Shown here one piece after another: positions 42,712 to 50,306 of a stretch of 64,000 bases of DNA. How positions within the stretch are numbered: the stretch's first letter is position 1; each line of letters begins with the position of its first letter. This stretch comes from an uncultured Muribaculaceae bacterium (GTDB lineage: Bacteria; Bacteroidota; Bacteroidia; Bacteroidales; Muribaculaceae). Made by a program: the position numbers and the translations under genes. The DNA lies in the NCBI GenBank assembly GCA_934667475.1, contig CAKUMB010000001.1, positions 1 to 64,000 of the forward strand, in the 5' to 3' direction. The notes beneath the pieces were generated by a model, which had not been told where the DNA came from, searched no databases, and worked only from the letters and a program-made list of their open reading frames with translations.

Positions 42712-43254
42712 TCAGCTATCCGAATTCATATATTTCACAATCTTCTCTTTGGCTATATGGTAGCAAGCCTTCATGCTTGATGGCGTGGACGCTGCCACAC
42801 AGGCAATTTCATCAAACGACATGTCGTCGTAATACCGCAGGTTGAATGCCAGCTGCTGCTTTGGGGGCAGTAAGAGTATGGCCTGCTGAAACCTCACAGC
42901 CAACTCATTCTCATAGTCCACATAGCTGTCAGCCGCCATTAGGCCAACACCTGTTTCCTCAGAATCAACCGACACCACATTGCCGCGGCGCGCGCCAATC
43001 ACACGCAGGGCCTCGTTAGTGGCTATGCGGTACACCCAGCTGCGAAACGAACCGGCATCACCACTGTAGCTGCCAAAAGAGCGGAACATCCGCACAAACG
43101 CCTCCTGCGTGGCATCTTGCGCATCGTCGTGACTCACCACCATGCGCCTGATGTGCCAGTATACGGGCCGCTGATACTTTTCAAGCAGCATCTTAAAGCC
43201 CCTTTCCGGGTTTCTGCCTATGAGGCTAATGATGTATTTGTCGCCAGGTGTCAT
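42712..43254 (-). CDS. ECF-type RNA polymerase sigma factor
   Basis: A 180-residue sigma-70 family factor of the ECF group. Region 2 is FKMLLEKYQRPVYWHIRRMV...DAQDATQEAFVRMFRSF, with the -10 melting segment GSFRSWVYRIATNEAL. Region 4 is LPPKQQLAFNLRYYDDMSFDEIA...STPSSMKACYHIAKEKI. Start: adjacent GTG (43257) and ATG (43254); I prefer the ATG. It heads a three-gene operon with the membrane protein and the exported helical protein, a layout that suggests a membrane-controlled envelope response. Its own promoter was not identified. Confidence 0.93.
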   Translation of the reverse strand: MTPGDKYIISLIGRNPERGFKMLLEKYQRPVYWHIRRMVVSHDDAQDATQEAFVRMFRSFGSYSGDAGSFRSWVYRIATNEALRVIGARRGNVVSVDSEETGVGLMAADSYVDYENELAVRFQQAILLLPPKQQLAFNLRYYDDMSFDEIACVAASTPSSMKACYHIAKEKIVKYMNSDS

Positions 43255-43295
43255 CACTTGGATTATGGATTACATTTATAATAACGCTTTGCTCC

Positions 43296-43673
43296 TTAGC
43301 CTATTGTGCGGCGCAAAGTGTATGTCTTCTTCTTGCCGTTGGCCACAACCACAATTCCCGTATGCCTATTGGCGGCAAACGCATCAAGTTCGGCCTCGGC
43401 TATGGCCTTTGAAAGTCCGGTCATCTTACTATATTTATCCTTGGTAAGCGAGGGGTTGGCACTCAGGTAGGCCAGGGCCATATTCAAGCGGTCGTCTTTG
43501 TTCAGTTTGTTGACCACACGCTCTCCTACCGCGGTGCGGTGGGTTACTATCGTTGTAATGTGTGGGGCGCGTCCGTAATGGCGCGGCATGTGCACAAAGT
43601 GGCGCGGCTGCGCCATGGCTGCAAGCGTGGTTGCAAGCATTATTGCCAGTGCGGCTGTTTTAATTGCATTCAT
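43296..43673 (-). CDS. small exported protein of unknown function
   Basis: A 125-residue protein with a signal peptide cut after AMA (LATTLAAMAQ). The mature region is basic. Its second half (LNMALAYLSANPSLTKDKYSK, then MTGLSKAIAEAELDAFAA and IVVVANGKKKTYTLRR) looks by eye like a helix-turn-helix plus wing, which is odd for an exported protein. It lies 41 bases upstream of the sigma factor in the same direction and could be cotranscribed. I do not recognise a family. Confidence 0.6.
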   Translation of the reverse strand: MNAIKTAALAIMLATTLAAMAQPRHFVHMPRHYGRAPHITTIVTHRTAVGERVVNKLNKDDRLNMALAYLSANPSLTKDKYSKMTGLSKAIAEAELDAFAANRHTGIVVVANGKKKTYTLRRTIG

Positions 43674-43863
43674 AATAGTTCAGTTTTGAATTAACTTATA
43701 CTTTTTAAGCACTCTAAACCGTCATTACTCTTGAGCTCAATTTCATCGACGCTACACCTATATAACCCGGCAAAAGAGGAAAAGTAAAATCGGCACACTC
43801 ATTTTTTTGAGCCGATGCCCACAATTGCACCATTTTTTTTGTAATTTAGCACTTCTGAAAGCA

Positions 43864-44319
43864 ATGGACACCACATTTCACACCAAGGGCAACCGCCTAT
43901 ACAAGGCCGAGAAGCTGTGCAGCACGGCGGCCGTGAGCCGCATGTTTGAGTGCGGCAGCTCGTTCATTGCCTATCCGCTGCGTGTGGTGTGGGCCGAAAG
44001 CCAATCGGCGGCAGCCACTCAGCCAGCACCCGCGGTGCGCTTTATGATCACCATTCCCAAAAAGCGCGTGCACCGCGCCGTGAAGCGCGTGCTGCTGCGC
44101 CGCCGCGTGCGCGAGGCCTACCGCCTCAACCGCCACCTCATAGTGCCCGCGCTCAACGAAGCCGGCCGCCACATCGACGTGGCATTCATCTATCTCGACT
44201 CTGCCCCTGCCCCCTACAGCAAAATCAGCGAGCGCATGCAGGAGTCGCTGGCACGCATCGCCGAGGCCCTGGCCGGGCCACAGCCGCAATCTAACAGCAA
44301 TGACACCCAACCCACATAG
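43864..44319 (+). CDS. rnpA: ribonuclease P protein component
   Basis: A 151-residue basic protein that binds the RNase P RNA and helps mature the 5' ends of tRNAs. FHTKGNRLYKAEKLCS at the N-terminus and the arginine-rich helix VHRAVKRVLLRRRVREAYRLNRHLI place it in the family. The usual RNR signature (RNRxKRxxRE) is changed: R-V-L-L-R-R replaces R-N-R-x-K-R. It has an insertion or longer middle (QSAAATQPAPA). Start at MDTTFHT (43864). It overlaps yidD by 20 bases, the classical rnpA-yidD order. Confidence 0.93.
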   Translation: MDTTFHTKGNRLYKAEKLCSTAAVSRMFECGSSFIAYPLRVVWAESQSAAATQPAPAVRFMITIPKKRVHRAVKRVLLRRRVREAYRLNRHLIVPALNEAGRHIDVAFIYLDSAPAPYSKISERMQESLARIAEALAGPQPQSNSNDTQPT

Positions 44320-44548
44320 CAGCATGGCCAGCCGCCTCATAGGACGGCTGCTTATAGTGCCCATAAGGCTGTATCAGCGGTTAATATCGCCACTGTTTCC
44401 GCCCGTGTGCCGCTTCACGCCCACATGCAGCCAGTATGCCGTGGAGGCTATAATCAAGCACGGCCCAGTGAAGGGGCTTTGGCTTGCCATTAAACGCATT
44501 CTGCGCTGCAACCCATGGGGCGGCAGCGGATACGACCCTGTGCCATGA
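44300..44548 (+). CDS. yidD: membrane protein insertion efficiency factor
   Basis: An 82-residue protein (or 74 from the second Met at 44324) of the YidD family, a small membrane-associated factor aiding insertion of membrane proteins. The signature is complete: IRLYQRLISPLFPPVCRFTPTCSQYA, then GLWLAIKRILRCNPWGGSGYDPVP. It overlaps rnpA by 20 bases and its stop overlaps the tatD start (ATGA), so translation of all three is probably coupled. Confidence 0.95.
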   Translation: MTPNPHSSMASRLIGRLLIVPIRLYQRLISPLFPPVCRFTPTCSQYAVEAIIKHGPVKGLWLAIKRILRCNPWGGSGYDPVP

Positions 44549-45219
44549 CACCCCACCCCATAATCACCGACGCCCACACCCACTGCCCCACTGCCGCGCA
44601 GGCAGTGATCAGCGTAGGCCCCGGAGAGTTCAGTCCGAAGCCGGGCCTGCTATATTCGGTGGGCATACACCCGTGGCGGTCGGGGTCACCCGGGGTCAGT
44701 GAGCTGCTGCCGCTGCTTGAGCGGTATGCCAGCCACCGTCAGGTGGTGGCCGTGGGCGAGACGGGACTCGACCCGCTGCGCGGTGCCCCGCTCGACGTGC
44801 AGCTGCGGCTTATGCAGGCACATGTGGCCATTGCCTCGGCCGCAGGCAAGCCGCTGGTGGTGCACTGTGTGCGCACGTCGCAGCAGGTGCTGCGCCTGTG
44901 GCGCGACACCGCCGCCGATAGGCGCACGCCATGGATGGTGCACGGATTCCGCGGCAACGAGCGCGTGCTCAAGCCTCTGGCGCAGGCCGGAATCTACATC
45001 GGCTATGGCATGCGCTTCAACGCCGCCGCCCTGCAAGCCACACCCCGCGGCCAACTGCTTATAGAAACCGACGATTCACCGCTCGGAATCGATGCCACGG
45101 CACGCGCAGTAGCACTGTCGCTCGGCACAACGCCACAAGCCATTAAAGCACTTGCCCAAGCCAACGCCACACAATTCTTCTTCCCGCCCACGGCAAAAAA
45201 AATGCCGGCAACACCATGA
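44545..45219 (+). CDS. TatD-family metal-dependent hydrolase
   Basis: A 224-residue TIM-barrel hydrolase of the TatD family (DNase-like metalloenzymes). Visible metal-site motifs: TDAHTHCP at the N-terminus, VGETGLD near residue 70, PLVVHCVRTS, PWMVHGFRG and LLIETDDSP. It is shorter than typical TatD (about 260 residues); the region before GETGLD is compact. Start at the ATG overlapping the yidD stop (44545). Last gene of the rnpA-yidD-tatD operon. Confidence 0.9.
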   Translation: MTPHPIITDAHTHCPTAAQAVISVGPGEFSPKPGLLYSVGIHPWRSGSPGVSELLPLLERYASHRQVVAVGETGLDPLRGAPLDVQLRLMQAHVAIASAAGKPLVVHCVRTSQQVLRLWRDTAADRRTPWMVHGFRGNERVLKPLAQAGIYIGYGMRFNAAALQATPRGQLLIETDDSPLGIDATARAVALSLGTTPQAIKALAQANATQFFFPPTAKKMPATP

Positions 45220-45254
45220 GTGCCGCCGGCTGTCAGTTAATTGCCCGACTGCCA

Positions 45255-45659
45255 TCACCGCCCGGGGCGGTAGCCCGTGTAGGGCATCAGGCTCGTGCTG
45301 TGGCTTAGCACCAAGTAGCCTGCGCGGTCGAAGTCGTAATAAAGCACATCGTTGATGCCGTCTTCATACCACAGAGTGAGCACATCGCGTCCGTTGTCGC
45401 TCCACTCAAACCTCACGCTCACCCACTGGCGATAGTCGTTGTAGTAGCTGTATATGCCCGTGCCGTTGTCGTAGAACGAGTATTGGTCGATGTCATACTC
45501 GCCAAGATCATACTCACCATCTCTGTCGCCGGCATATTCGGCCGTCCAAGTGCCTGCCACATAGGAATAGTGGCCATCGTCGGGCTCACACGAAGTGAAC
45601 GCCACAGTGGCTGCCAGAGCCACCATCATCATCATTATGCGGTTGTAAACTTTTCTCAT
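45255..45659 (-). CDS. small lipoprotein of unknown function
   Basis: A 134-residue lipoprotein: signal peptide, lipobox FTSC (Cys 24), then a mature part very rich in Tyr, Asp and Gly (EYDLGEYDIDQYSFYDNG; GIYSYYNDYRQWVSVRFEW). It resembles a small lipocalin-like or calycin beta-barrel (GTWTAEY at the start is suggestive), but this is only by eye. Lies between tatD (convergent) and mscL (same strand). Confidence 0.68.
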   Translation of the reverse strand: MRKVYNRIMMMMVALAATVAFTSCEPDDGHYSYVAGTWTAEYAGDRDGEYDLGEYDIDQYSFYDNGTGIYSYYNDYRQWVSVRFEWSDNGRDVLTLWYEDGINDVLYYDFDRAGYLVLSHSTSLMPYTGYRPGR

Positions 45660-45742
45660 TGTTCAAAGTGTTTAGTGGTTGTTGCTATTTTTGTCGTTCT
45701 GACACCTTGGGCGGTGCAATGGTTTAACGGCGGCAGCTATTT

Positions 45743-46138
45743 TTACTGGTTTTTGAGCAAATCGCGAATTTCGGCCAGCAGTTTCTCTTCGGCACTGGGC
45801 TCGGCGGGAGCCGGAGCGGCCTCCTCCTCTTTCTTTTTATGAGTGAACTTGGAGATGGCTTTCACCATAAGGAAGATGCAGAAGGCAATAATCAGAAAGT
45901 CGACCACATTTTGCACAAACGCGCCATAGGCAATGCTGGCGCTGCCCACGGTCAGTTTCAGGCCGGTGAAGTCGATGCCGCCGGTGAGCATGCCTATCAC
46001 AGGCATAATCACATCGCTCACGAGCGAAGTCACTATTTTGCCAAACGCACCGCCAATGATTACACCAACGGCCATGTCAAGCACATTCCCCTTCATGGCA
46101 AACTCCTTGAAATCCTTTAAAAATGCACTATTTTTCAT
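45743..46138 (-). CDS. mscL: large-conductance mechanosensitive channel
   Basis: A 131-residue inner-membrane channel that opens under membrane tension to release solutes during osmotic downshock. N-terminal FLKDFKEFAMKGNVLDMAVGVIIG is the pore helix with the conserved gate; GAFGKIVTSLVSDVIMPVIG, a short periplasmic loop and the second helix NVVDFLIIAFCIFLMVKAI follow, then the charged KKKEEEAAPAPAEPSAEEKL linker and C-terminal helix. Full length and intact. Confidence 0.96.
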   Translation of the reverse strand: MKNSAFLKDFKEFAMKGNVLDMAVGVIIGGAFGKIVTSLVSDVIMPVIGMLTGGIDFTGLKLTVGSASIAYGAFVQNVVDFLIIAFCIFLMVKAISKFTHKKKEEEAAPAPAEPSAEEKLLAEIRDLLKNQ

Positions 46139-46266
46139 ATCGTTGTTTTATGTTTAAAATTTTCGCTGTTAGGAGATTAGTCCACCAACTATTAAACTTT
46201 ATTAATTAGGGAAATATTTCCTCAAATTTTTTATTGCGGCTACCTCTTAAATACTGAAAAATATAT

Positions 46267-46274
46267 TACTTTTG
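46267..46274 (+). promoter_or_regulatory. -7 element of gap
   Basis: TACTTTTG fits the -7 consensus, with a leader of about 100 bases to the gap ATG. No -33 TTG lies at the expected distance. Confidence 0.5.
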
Positions 46275-46380
46275 CAGTTGGAAACTTTGGGTGCGGTGCA
46301 AGCCACCACCCAAAGCTTGCGCAAAGATACATAATTATAATTAGAATAAAATTTTCTAACCAATTAATTTATTTAATATT

Positions 46381-47418
46381 ATGGGTAAAATTAAAATCGG
46401 TATTAACGGCTTTGGACGTATTGGCCGTTTCGTTTTCCGTTCAACTCTTGAAGACGCCAACAAGGACGACGTTGTAGTAGTAGGTATCAACGACCTGCTG
46501 CCTGTTGACTACATGGCTTACATGCTGAAGTATGACACAATGCACGGACGTTTCAACGGCACTGTTGACTACGATCTCGAGAAGAAGCAGCTGATTGTGA
46601 ACGGCAACGTGATCCGCGTTACTGCCGAGATGGATCCCGCCAACCTGAAGTGGGACGAGGTAGGTGCTGAGTATGTTGTTGAGTCAACTGGCCGCTTCCT
46701 CACTATGGACCTCGCTGAGAAGCACCTCAAGGCAGGTGCCAAATATGTGGTTCTCTCTGCTCCCTCTAAGAAGGGCGAGGATGGCCGTCAGGCCGACATG
46801 TTTGTTTGCGGCGTGAACACTGACAAGTACGCTGGCCAGACAATCGTGTCTAACGCATCTTGCACCACCAACTGCTTGGCTCCTATCGCCAAGGTTCTCA
46901 ACGACGCATTCGGCATCGAGAACGGTCTTATGACTACAGTTCACTCTACTACCGCTACTCAGCGCACAGTTGACGGTCCTTCGATGAAGGATTGGCGCGG
47001 TGGCCGTGCTGCCAGCGGCAACATCATCCCCTCTTCTACAGGCGCTGCCAAGGCTGTGGGCAAAGTTATCCCCGAGCTCAACGGCAAGCTCACTGGTATC
47101 TCGATGCGTGTCCCCACTCTCGATGTATCGGTAGTTGACCTGACTGTGAACCTGAAGAAGGCTGCCACTAAGGAAGACATCTGCAAGGCAATGAAGACTG
47201 CCAGCGAGACTAACCTGAAGGGCATTCTGGGCTACACTGAGGACAAGGTTGTTTCGAGCGACTTCCTCGGCTGCCCGCTCACTTCTATCTTCGACGCTGA
47301 CGCCGGTGTATACCTGACCGACAAGTTCGTGAAGGTGGTTTCTTGGTATGACAATGAGATTGGCTACTCTCACAAGGTGGTTGACCTCATCAAGATCATG
47401 AAGAAGCACAACGGCTAA
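46381..47418 (+). CDS. gap: glyceraldehyde-3-phosphate dehydrogenase
   Basis: A 345-residue glycolytic enzyme oxidising glyceraldehyde-3-phosphate to 1,3-bisphosphoglycerate with NAD. INGFGRIGRFVFR is the NAD-binding start; SNASCTTNCLAPIAK holds the active-site Cys; HSTTATQRTVDGPS, GAAKAVGKVIPEL and SWYDNEIGYSHKVVDLI complete the family. Codon use differs plainly from the neighbours: many T-ending codons (GTT, GCT, TCT, ACT) where other genes here use C or G. This is the usual mark of very high expression, not of transfer. Confidence 0.97.
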   Translation: MGKIKIGINGFGRIGRFVFRSTLEDANKDDVVVVGINDLLPVDYMAYMLKYDTMHGRFNGTVDYDLEKKQLIVNGNVIRVTAEMDPANLKWDEVGAEYVVESTGRFLTMDLAEKHLKAGAKYVVLSAPSKKGEDGRQADMFVCGVNTDKYAGQTIVSNASCTTNCLAPIAKVLNDAFGIENGLMTTVHSTTATQRTVDGPSMKDWRGGRAASGNIIPSSTGAAKAVGKVIPELNGKLTGISMRVPTLDVSVVDLTVNLKKAATKEDICKAMKTASETNLKGILGYTEDKVVSSDFLGCPLTSIFDADAGVYLTDKFVKVVSWYDNEIGYSHKVVDLIKIMKKHNG

Positions 47419-47461
47419 TTCTTTTCGACGATAAGTCAATTTAGATAAAGATCTTAATCTC

Positions 47462-47500
47462 AAGCGGCCCTGCCCATTTGCGGCGGGGCCGCTTTTTTTT
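47462..47500 (+). terminator. terminator of gap
   Basis: Stem AGCGGCCC (47463-47470) with GGGCCGCT (47486-47493), extended inside, followed by eight T. Confidence 0.88.
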
Positions 47501-47642
47501 GTCGCCTGACGGCGTGATGCCGCTCGGCTGGACATCTACAAGCCGCTTTGCAGAAAAGGCCACACAGGCCGCTTTCCTGCGCAATATGCGCACGGAAATT
47601 TTTAGTCGTAGGGTGAACAGGCATATATGGAGAGATGTGCAT

Positions 47643-47682
47643 AAAAAAGTCGCCAAGCGGCTTTGATGCTGCTTGGCGACTT
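47643..47682 (-). terminator. terminator of the tRNA gene
   Basis: 12-bp stem (47647-47658 with 47671-47682); on the minus strand it is followed by TTTTTTAT. It lies 9 bases beyond the tRNA 3' end. Confidence 0.88.
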
Positions 47683-47690
47683 ATATTCTG

Positions 47691-47764
47691 TGGTCCCACT
47701 CGGGCTTGAACCAAGGACTCCCTGATTATGAGTCAGGTGCTCTAACCAACTGAGCTATAGGACC
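47691..47764 (-). tRNA. tRNA with CAT anticodon, elongator Met (or Ile2)
   Basis: A 74-base cloverleaf: acceptor GGTCCTA/TGGGACC, D arm AGCTCAGTTGGTTAGAGC, anticodon stem-loop CCTGA-CTCATAA-TCAGG, T arm CTTGG-TTCAAGC-CCGAG, discriminator A. The anticodon is CAT. The anticodon stem lacks the three G-C pairs of an initiator, so it is elongator Met, unless it is the lysidine-modified Ile2 tRNA. CCA is not encoded. Confidence 0.93.
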
Positions 47765-47806
47765 GCGCTTTCGCGTGCTTTGCGGGCAATTGCCCTAAAG
47801 CGTTGG

Positions 47807-47837
47807 CAAAGTTACGCCAAATGTTTCAATTAAGCAA
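47807..47837 (-). promoter_or_regulatory. promoter of the tRNA gene
   Basis: On the minus strand TTG (47835-47837), 20 bases, then TAACTTTG (47807-47814). Predicted start near 47800, 36 bases before the mature tRNA. Confidence 0.78.
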
Positions 47838-47964
47838 CATTCAGCGGCTATTTTCGCGCAAGTTCTGGGAAAAAAGCAATATCTTCATGGATGTGCTTAT
47901 TGAAGACTGAGCATTGCCCATTGAGAACCTTAAACGATAAAACTAAAGCCTTAAATTTTGGGAC

Positions 47965-47996
47965 AAAAAAAATTGATTGTCTCCCGACAACCAATC
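47965..47996 (-). terminator. terminator of the lepB-WbqC operon
   Basis: Read on the minus strand: GATTGGTTGTC (47996-47986), loop GGGA, GACAATCAATT (47981-47971; one G-U pair), then a run of T. It lies 75 bases after the WbqC-family stop. Confidence 0.78.
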
Positions 47997-48070
47997 TTAA
48001 TTAACCTTAAATCTAATACCATGAAAAACACGTTGCAAATATACGCCCTTTTCGTAGATTGTCAATGTTT

Positions 48071-48781
48071 TTATGGGACAAAATGCAGCGTATTAATATC
48101 TTTTAACTCCGTTGGGCCAGTTTTTGACATCCTTGATAGGTATAGCACCGATTCACGGCCCACATTCATGAGCATATCGAGAATGCTGAGATTTTCGGCA
48201 AACCCGCCTTGTCGCGCTGCCCACAGTTGGTAATACGGCACATTGGCAATGTCGAGTCCGTCGGGCCGCTTGCCTCCCAAAGCGCGGCGCAGGTCGGCAT
48301 GGCCGGCTGGCACATCGCCTCCCTCCACGGCCATGGTGCGTGTGAGCAAGGGCAGGTCGAGGAAGTCAACCACAAGATTATGCAGCTGGGTGTTGAAGTC
48401 GAGCAGCAGTTGCTGCCGCCCCATTATGATTCTGTGCAGGTCGTCGGCTATGTAGTCGAAGTATGGCGACTTGCCGTAGGCGCTAAACAGGGCGCCCCAG
48501 TGCAGCTGACGCCAGCGTCCGTGCTCGCTGATGCGCACCTGGCTCATAGGCACGTGCATGGCGTTGGTTCCACCCTCAAGCGGCACGGTGAGCGTCTGCA
48601 CGCCGTTTGGGCCCTCAATGGTGTAGCGGTGGTGGCTGTGGCGCAGCGGCAAGCGCGTCTGTGCGCTGTCGAAGGTCACAAGCTGGGCGCGCAGCATGGC
48701 CGCATAGCAGCGCACACTGCCGGCGCACATGCTGCCCATCACCACGGGGCATCCCTGATTGGGCAGTGGGGTGAGGCTCAT
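48071..48781 (-). CDS. WbqC family protein
   Basis: A 236-residue protein of the WbqC-like family, often found in polysaccharide loci and, in Bacteroidales, next to signal peptidase genes. Recognisable pieces: HHRYTIEGPNGVQTLTVPLEGG, HWGALFSAYGKSPYFDYIADDL and the C-terminal FAENLSILDMLMNVG. Its enzymatic role is not established; links to sugar or aminoacyl transfer have been suggested for the family. The ATG overlaps the lepB stop by 4 bases, so the two are translationally coupled. Confidence 0.85.
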   Translation of the reverse strand: MSLTPLPNQGCPVVMGSMCAGSVRCYAAMLRAQLVTFDSAQTRLPLRHSHHRYTIEGPNGVQTLTVPLEGGTNAMHVPMSQVRISEHGRWRQLHWGALFSAYGKSPYFDYIADDLHRIIMGRQQLLLDFNTQLHNLVVDFLDLPLLTRTMAVEGGDVPAGHADLRRALGGKRPDGLDIANVPYYQLWAARQGGFAENLSILDMLMNVGRESVLYLSRMSKTGPTELKDINTLHFVP

Positions 48782-50205
48782 TTGTCGGGATTTGCGCTTA
48801 TGAAGATGCGGTTCCAGCGGATGCCGCCGCGCAGCAGCGGTTTGTCTTGGTCAAACGAGATGATCACAAACATGGGCGTGCCCACAATGTGGTCCTCGGG
48901 CACGAAGCCCCAGAAGCGCGAGTCGAGTGAATTGTCGCGGTTGTCGCCCATCATCCAGTAGTAGTCCATCTTAAAGGTGTAATACTGCGTGGGCTTGCCG
49001 TTGATGTAGATGGTGCCGCCGCGCACCTCCAGCGAGTTGCCTTCGTAATTCTTGATGCAGCGGGCATACATCGGCAGATTATAGGTGGTGAGGTGCAGCG
49101 TCTTGCCCTTCTTGGGAATCCAGATTGGCCCGTAGTCGCTGTGCGTCCAGCCATAGTTTCGGTCGATGGGATATGTGAGTTCGGTCTCCGACGGGTCGAC
49201 CTGAGTGCGCTCGATGCTCAGCACCCACGGCTGCGCCTTGAGGCGCTCACGCATGTCGGCGGTGAGTGGCAGCACATAGTCGGGAGCGTCGCCGTGGCGG
49301 TCTTCCATGCTTATGCCGAGGTCGTCATACTGGTCGTCGGTGATAGGGGTGCCATCGGTGTGCACATAGTAGAAATACTGCACATTTTTGGGCTCGGGCA
49401 GCGGGCGGCCGTTGATGTACACAATGCCGTGCTTTATGCTCAGCCACTCGCCAGGCAGACCAAGGCAGCGCTTCACGTAGTTGTCGCGGCGGTCAACGGG
49501 GCGGTATATCACATCGCCATAGGTGGCCTTGTCGGCCCACACGGCCTCACGGCCTTTTTCCTTGACCAGAGTGTAGTAGTCGGGGTTGGGGCAACGGGTG
49601 GCCACAGTGTCGCCCGCGGGGAAGTTAAACACCACTATGTCCATTCGGTCGATGCTGCGCAGGCCCTTGAGGCGGTGATAGTCCCACTGCGGCCAGTCGA
49701 GGTAGCTCTTGGTGCCGATAAACGGCAGTGTGTTCTGAGCCAGCGGGAAGTGGATGGGAGTTTGCGGCACACGCGGGCCATACACCATTTTATTGACCCA
49801 CAGGAAGTCGCCAGTGAGCAGGGTCTTCTCGAGCGACGACGACGGAATCTGATAGTTCTGGCCCACAAAAATAAACAGGAAATATACCAGAATCAGCGCA
49901 TACACAATGGCGTCGACCCAACTCATAACGGTGCGCACGGCCTTGTTTTTGGTGTGCTTCCACCACGTCCACGGAATGAACTGCGTGAGGTAGATGTCGG
50001 CCAGCAGGGGCCAGAAAACTATCACCCACCAGCTGCCGAGCCATATGATCCAAGCCACAAACAGCAGGCTCACCACGCCAAATCGCGCCCAGCGCGTGGG
50101 CTTTACGCGGGCCAGGCGCTCGCCGAGGCTGCCCGATTGCATGGTGCCGGTATCGTTATTGTTGTTGCCGCCATTGCGGCCGTTTTGTGCATTGATAGTT
50201 GCCAT
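48778..50205 (-). CDS. lepB: signal peptidase I, long form
   Basis: A 475-residue membrane-bound peptidase removing signal peptides from exported proteins. After an Asn/Gly-rich N-terminus come membrane segments (VVSLLFVAWIIWLGSWWVIV; AIVYALILVYFLFIFVG), then box B with the catalytic Ser124 (IPSSSLEKTL), FNFPAGDTVATRC, box D with the Lys245 base (YVKRCLGLPGEWLS) and box E (YYWMMGDNRDNSLDSRFWG). It is long for the family because of an insertion between boxes D and E. A second, shorter paralogue lies 101 bases upstream, and a WbqC gene overlaps its end. Confidence 0.95.
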   Translation of the reverse strand: MATINAQNGRNGGNNNNDTGTMQSGSLGERLARVKPTRWARFGVVSLLFVAWIIWLGSWWVIVFWPLLADIYLTQFIPWTWWKHTKNKAVRTVMSWVDAIVYALILVYFLFIFVGQNYQIPSSSLEKTLLTGDFLWVNKMVYGPRVPQTPIHFPLAQNTLPFIGTKSYLDWPQWDYHRLKGLRSIDRMDIVVFNFPAGDTVATRCPNPDYYTLVKEKGREAVWADKATYGDVIYRPVDRRDNYVKRCLGLPGEWLSIKHGIVYINGRPLPEPKNVQYFYYVHTDGTPITDDQYDDLGISMEDRHGDAPDYVLPLTADMRERLKAQPWVLSIERTQVDPSETELTYPIDRNYGWTHSDYGPIWIPKKGKTLHLTTYNLPMYARCIKNYEGNSLEVRGGTIYINGKPTQYYTFKMDYYWMMGDNRDNSLDSRFWGFVPEDHIVGTPMFVIISFDQDKPLLRGGIRWNRIFISANPDK

Positions 50206-50306
50206 TGTAGTAATATAAGTGTGTGAATTGCTATTGCAGTTGCAAACTTACTGAAAATCCGTGACATTTTGCCCACTGCGGGTGTCAAAAAAGTGGCGCA
50301 TTGGCG

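Larger units (their letters stand above)
47765..48070. other. intergenic stretch between tRNA and WbqC-family gene
   Basis: About 306 bases without a convincing gene. It holds the tRNA promoter (47807-47837) and the terminator of the lepB-WbqC operon (47965-47996), both on the minus strand. A short rightward frame starting with ATGAAAAAC at 48021 runs into the end of the WbqC gene and has no recognisable product. Confidence 0.6.

Noticed and set aside
47958..48233. 91-residue rightward frame with ATGAAAAAC at 48021, looking like a truncated exported gene
   Set aside because: Its start lies just after the terminator of the leftward lepB-WbqC operon, and its second half is antisense to the WbqC gene. 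No homology is recognisable.
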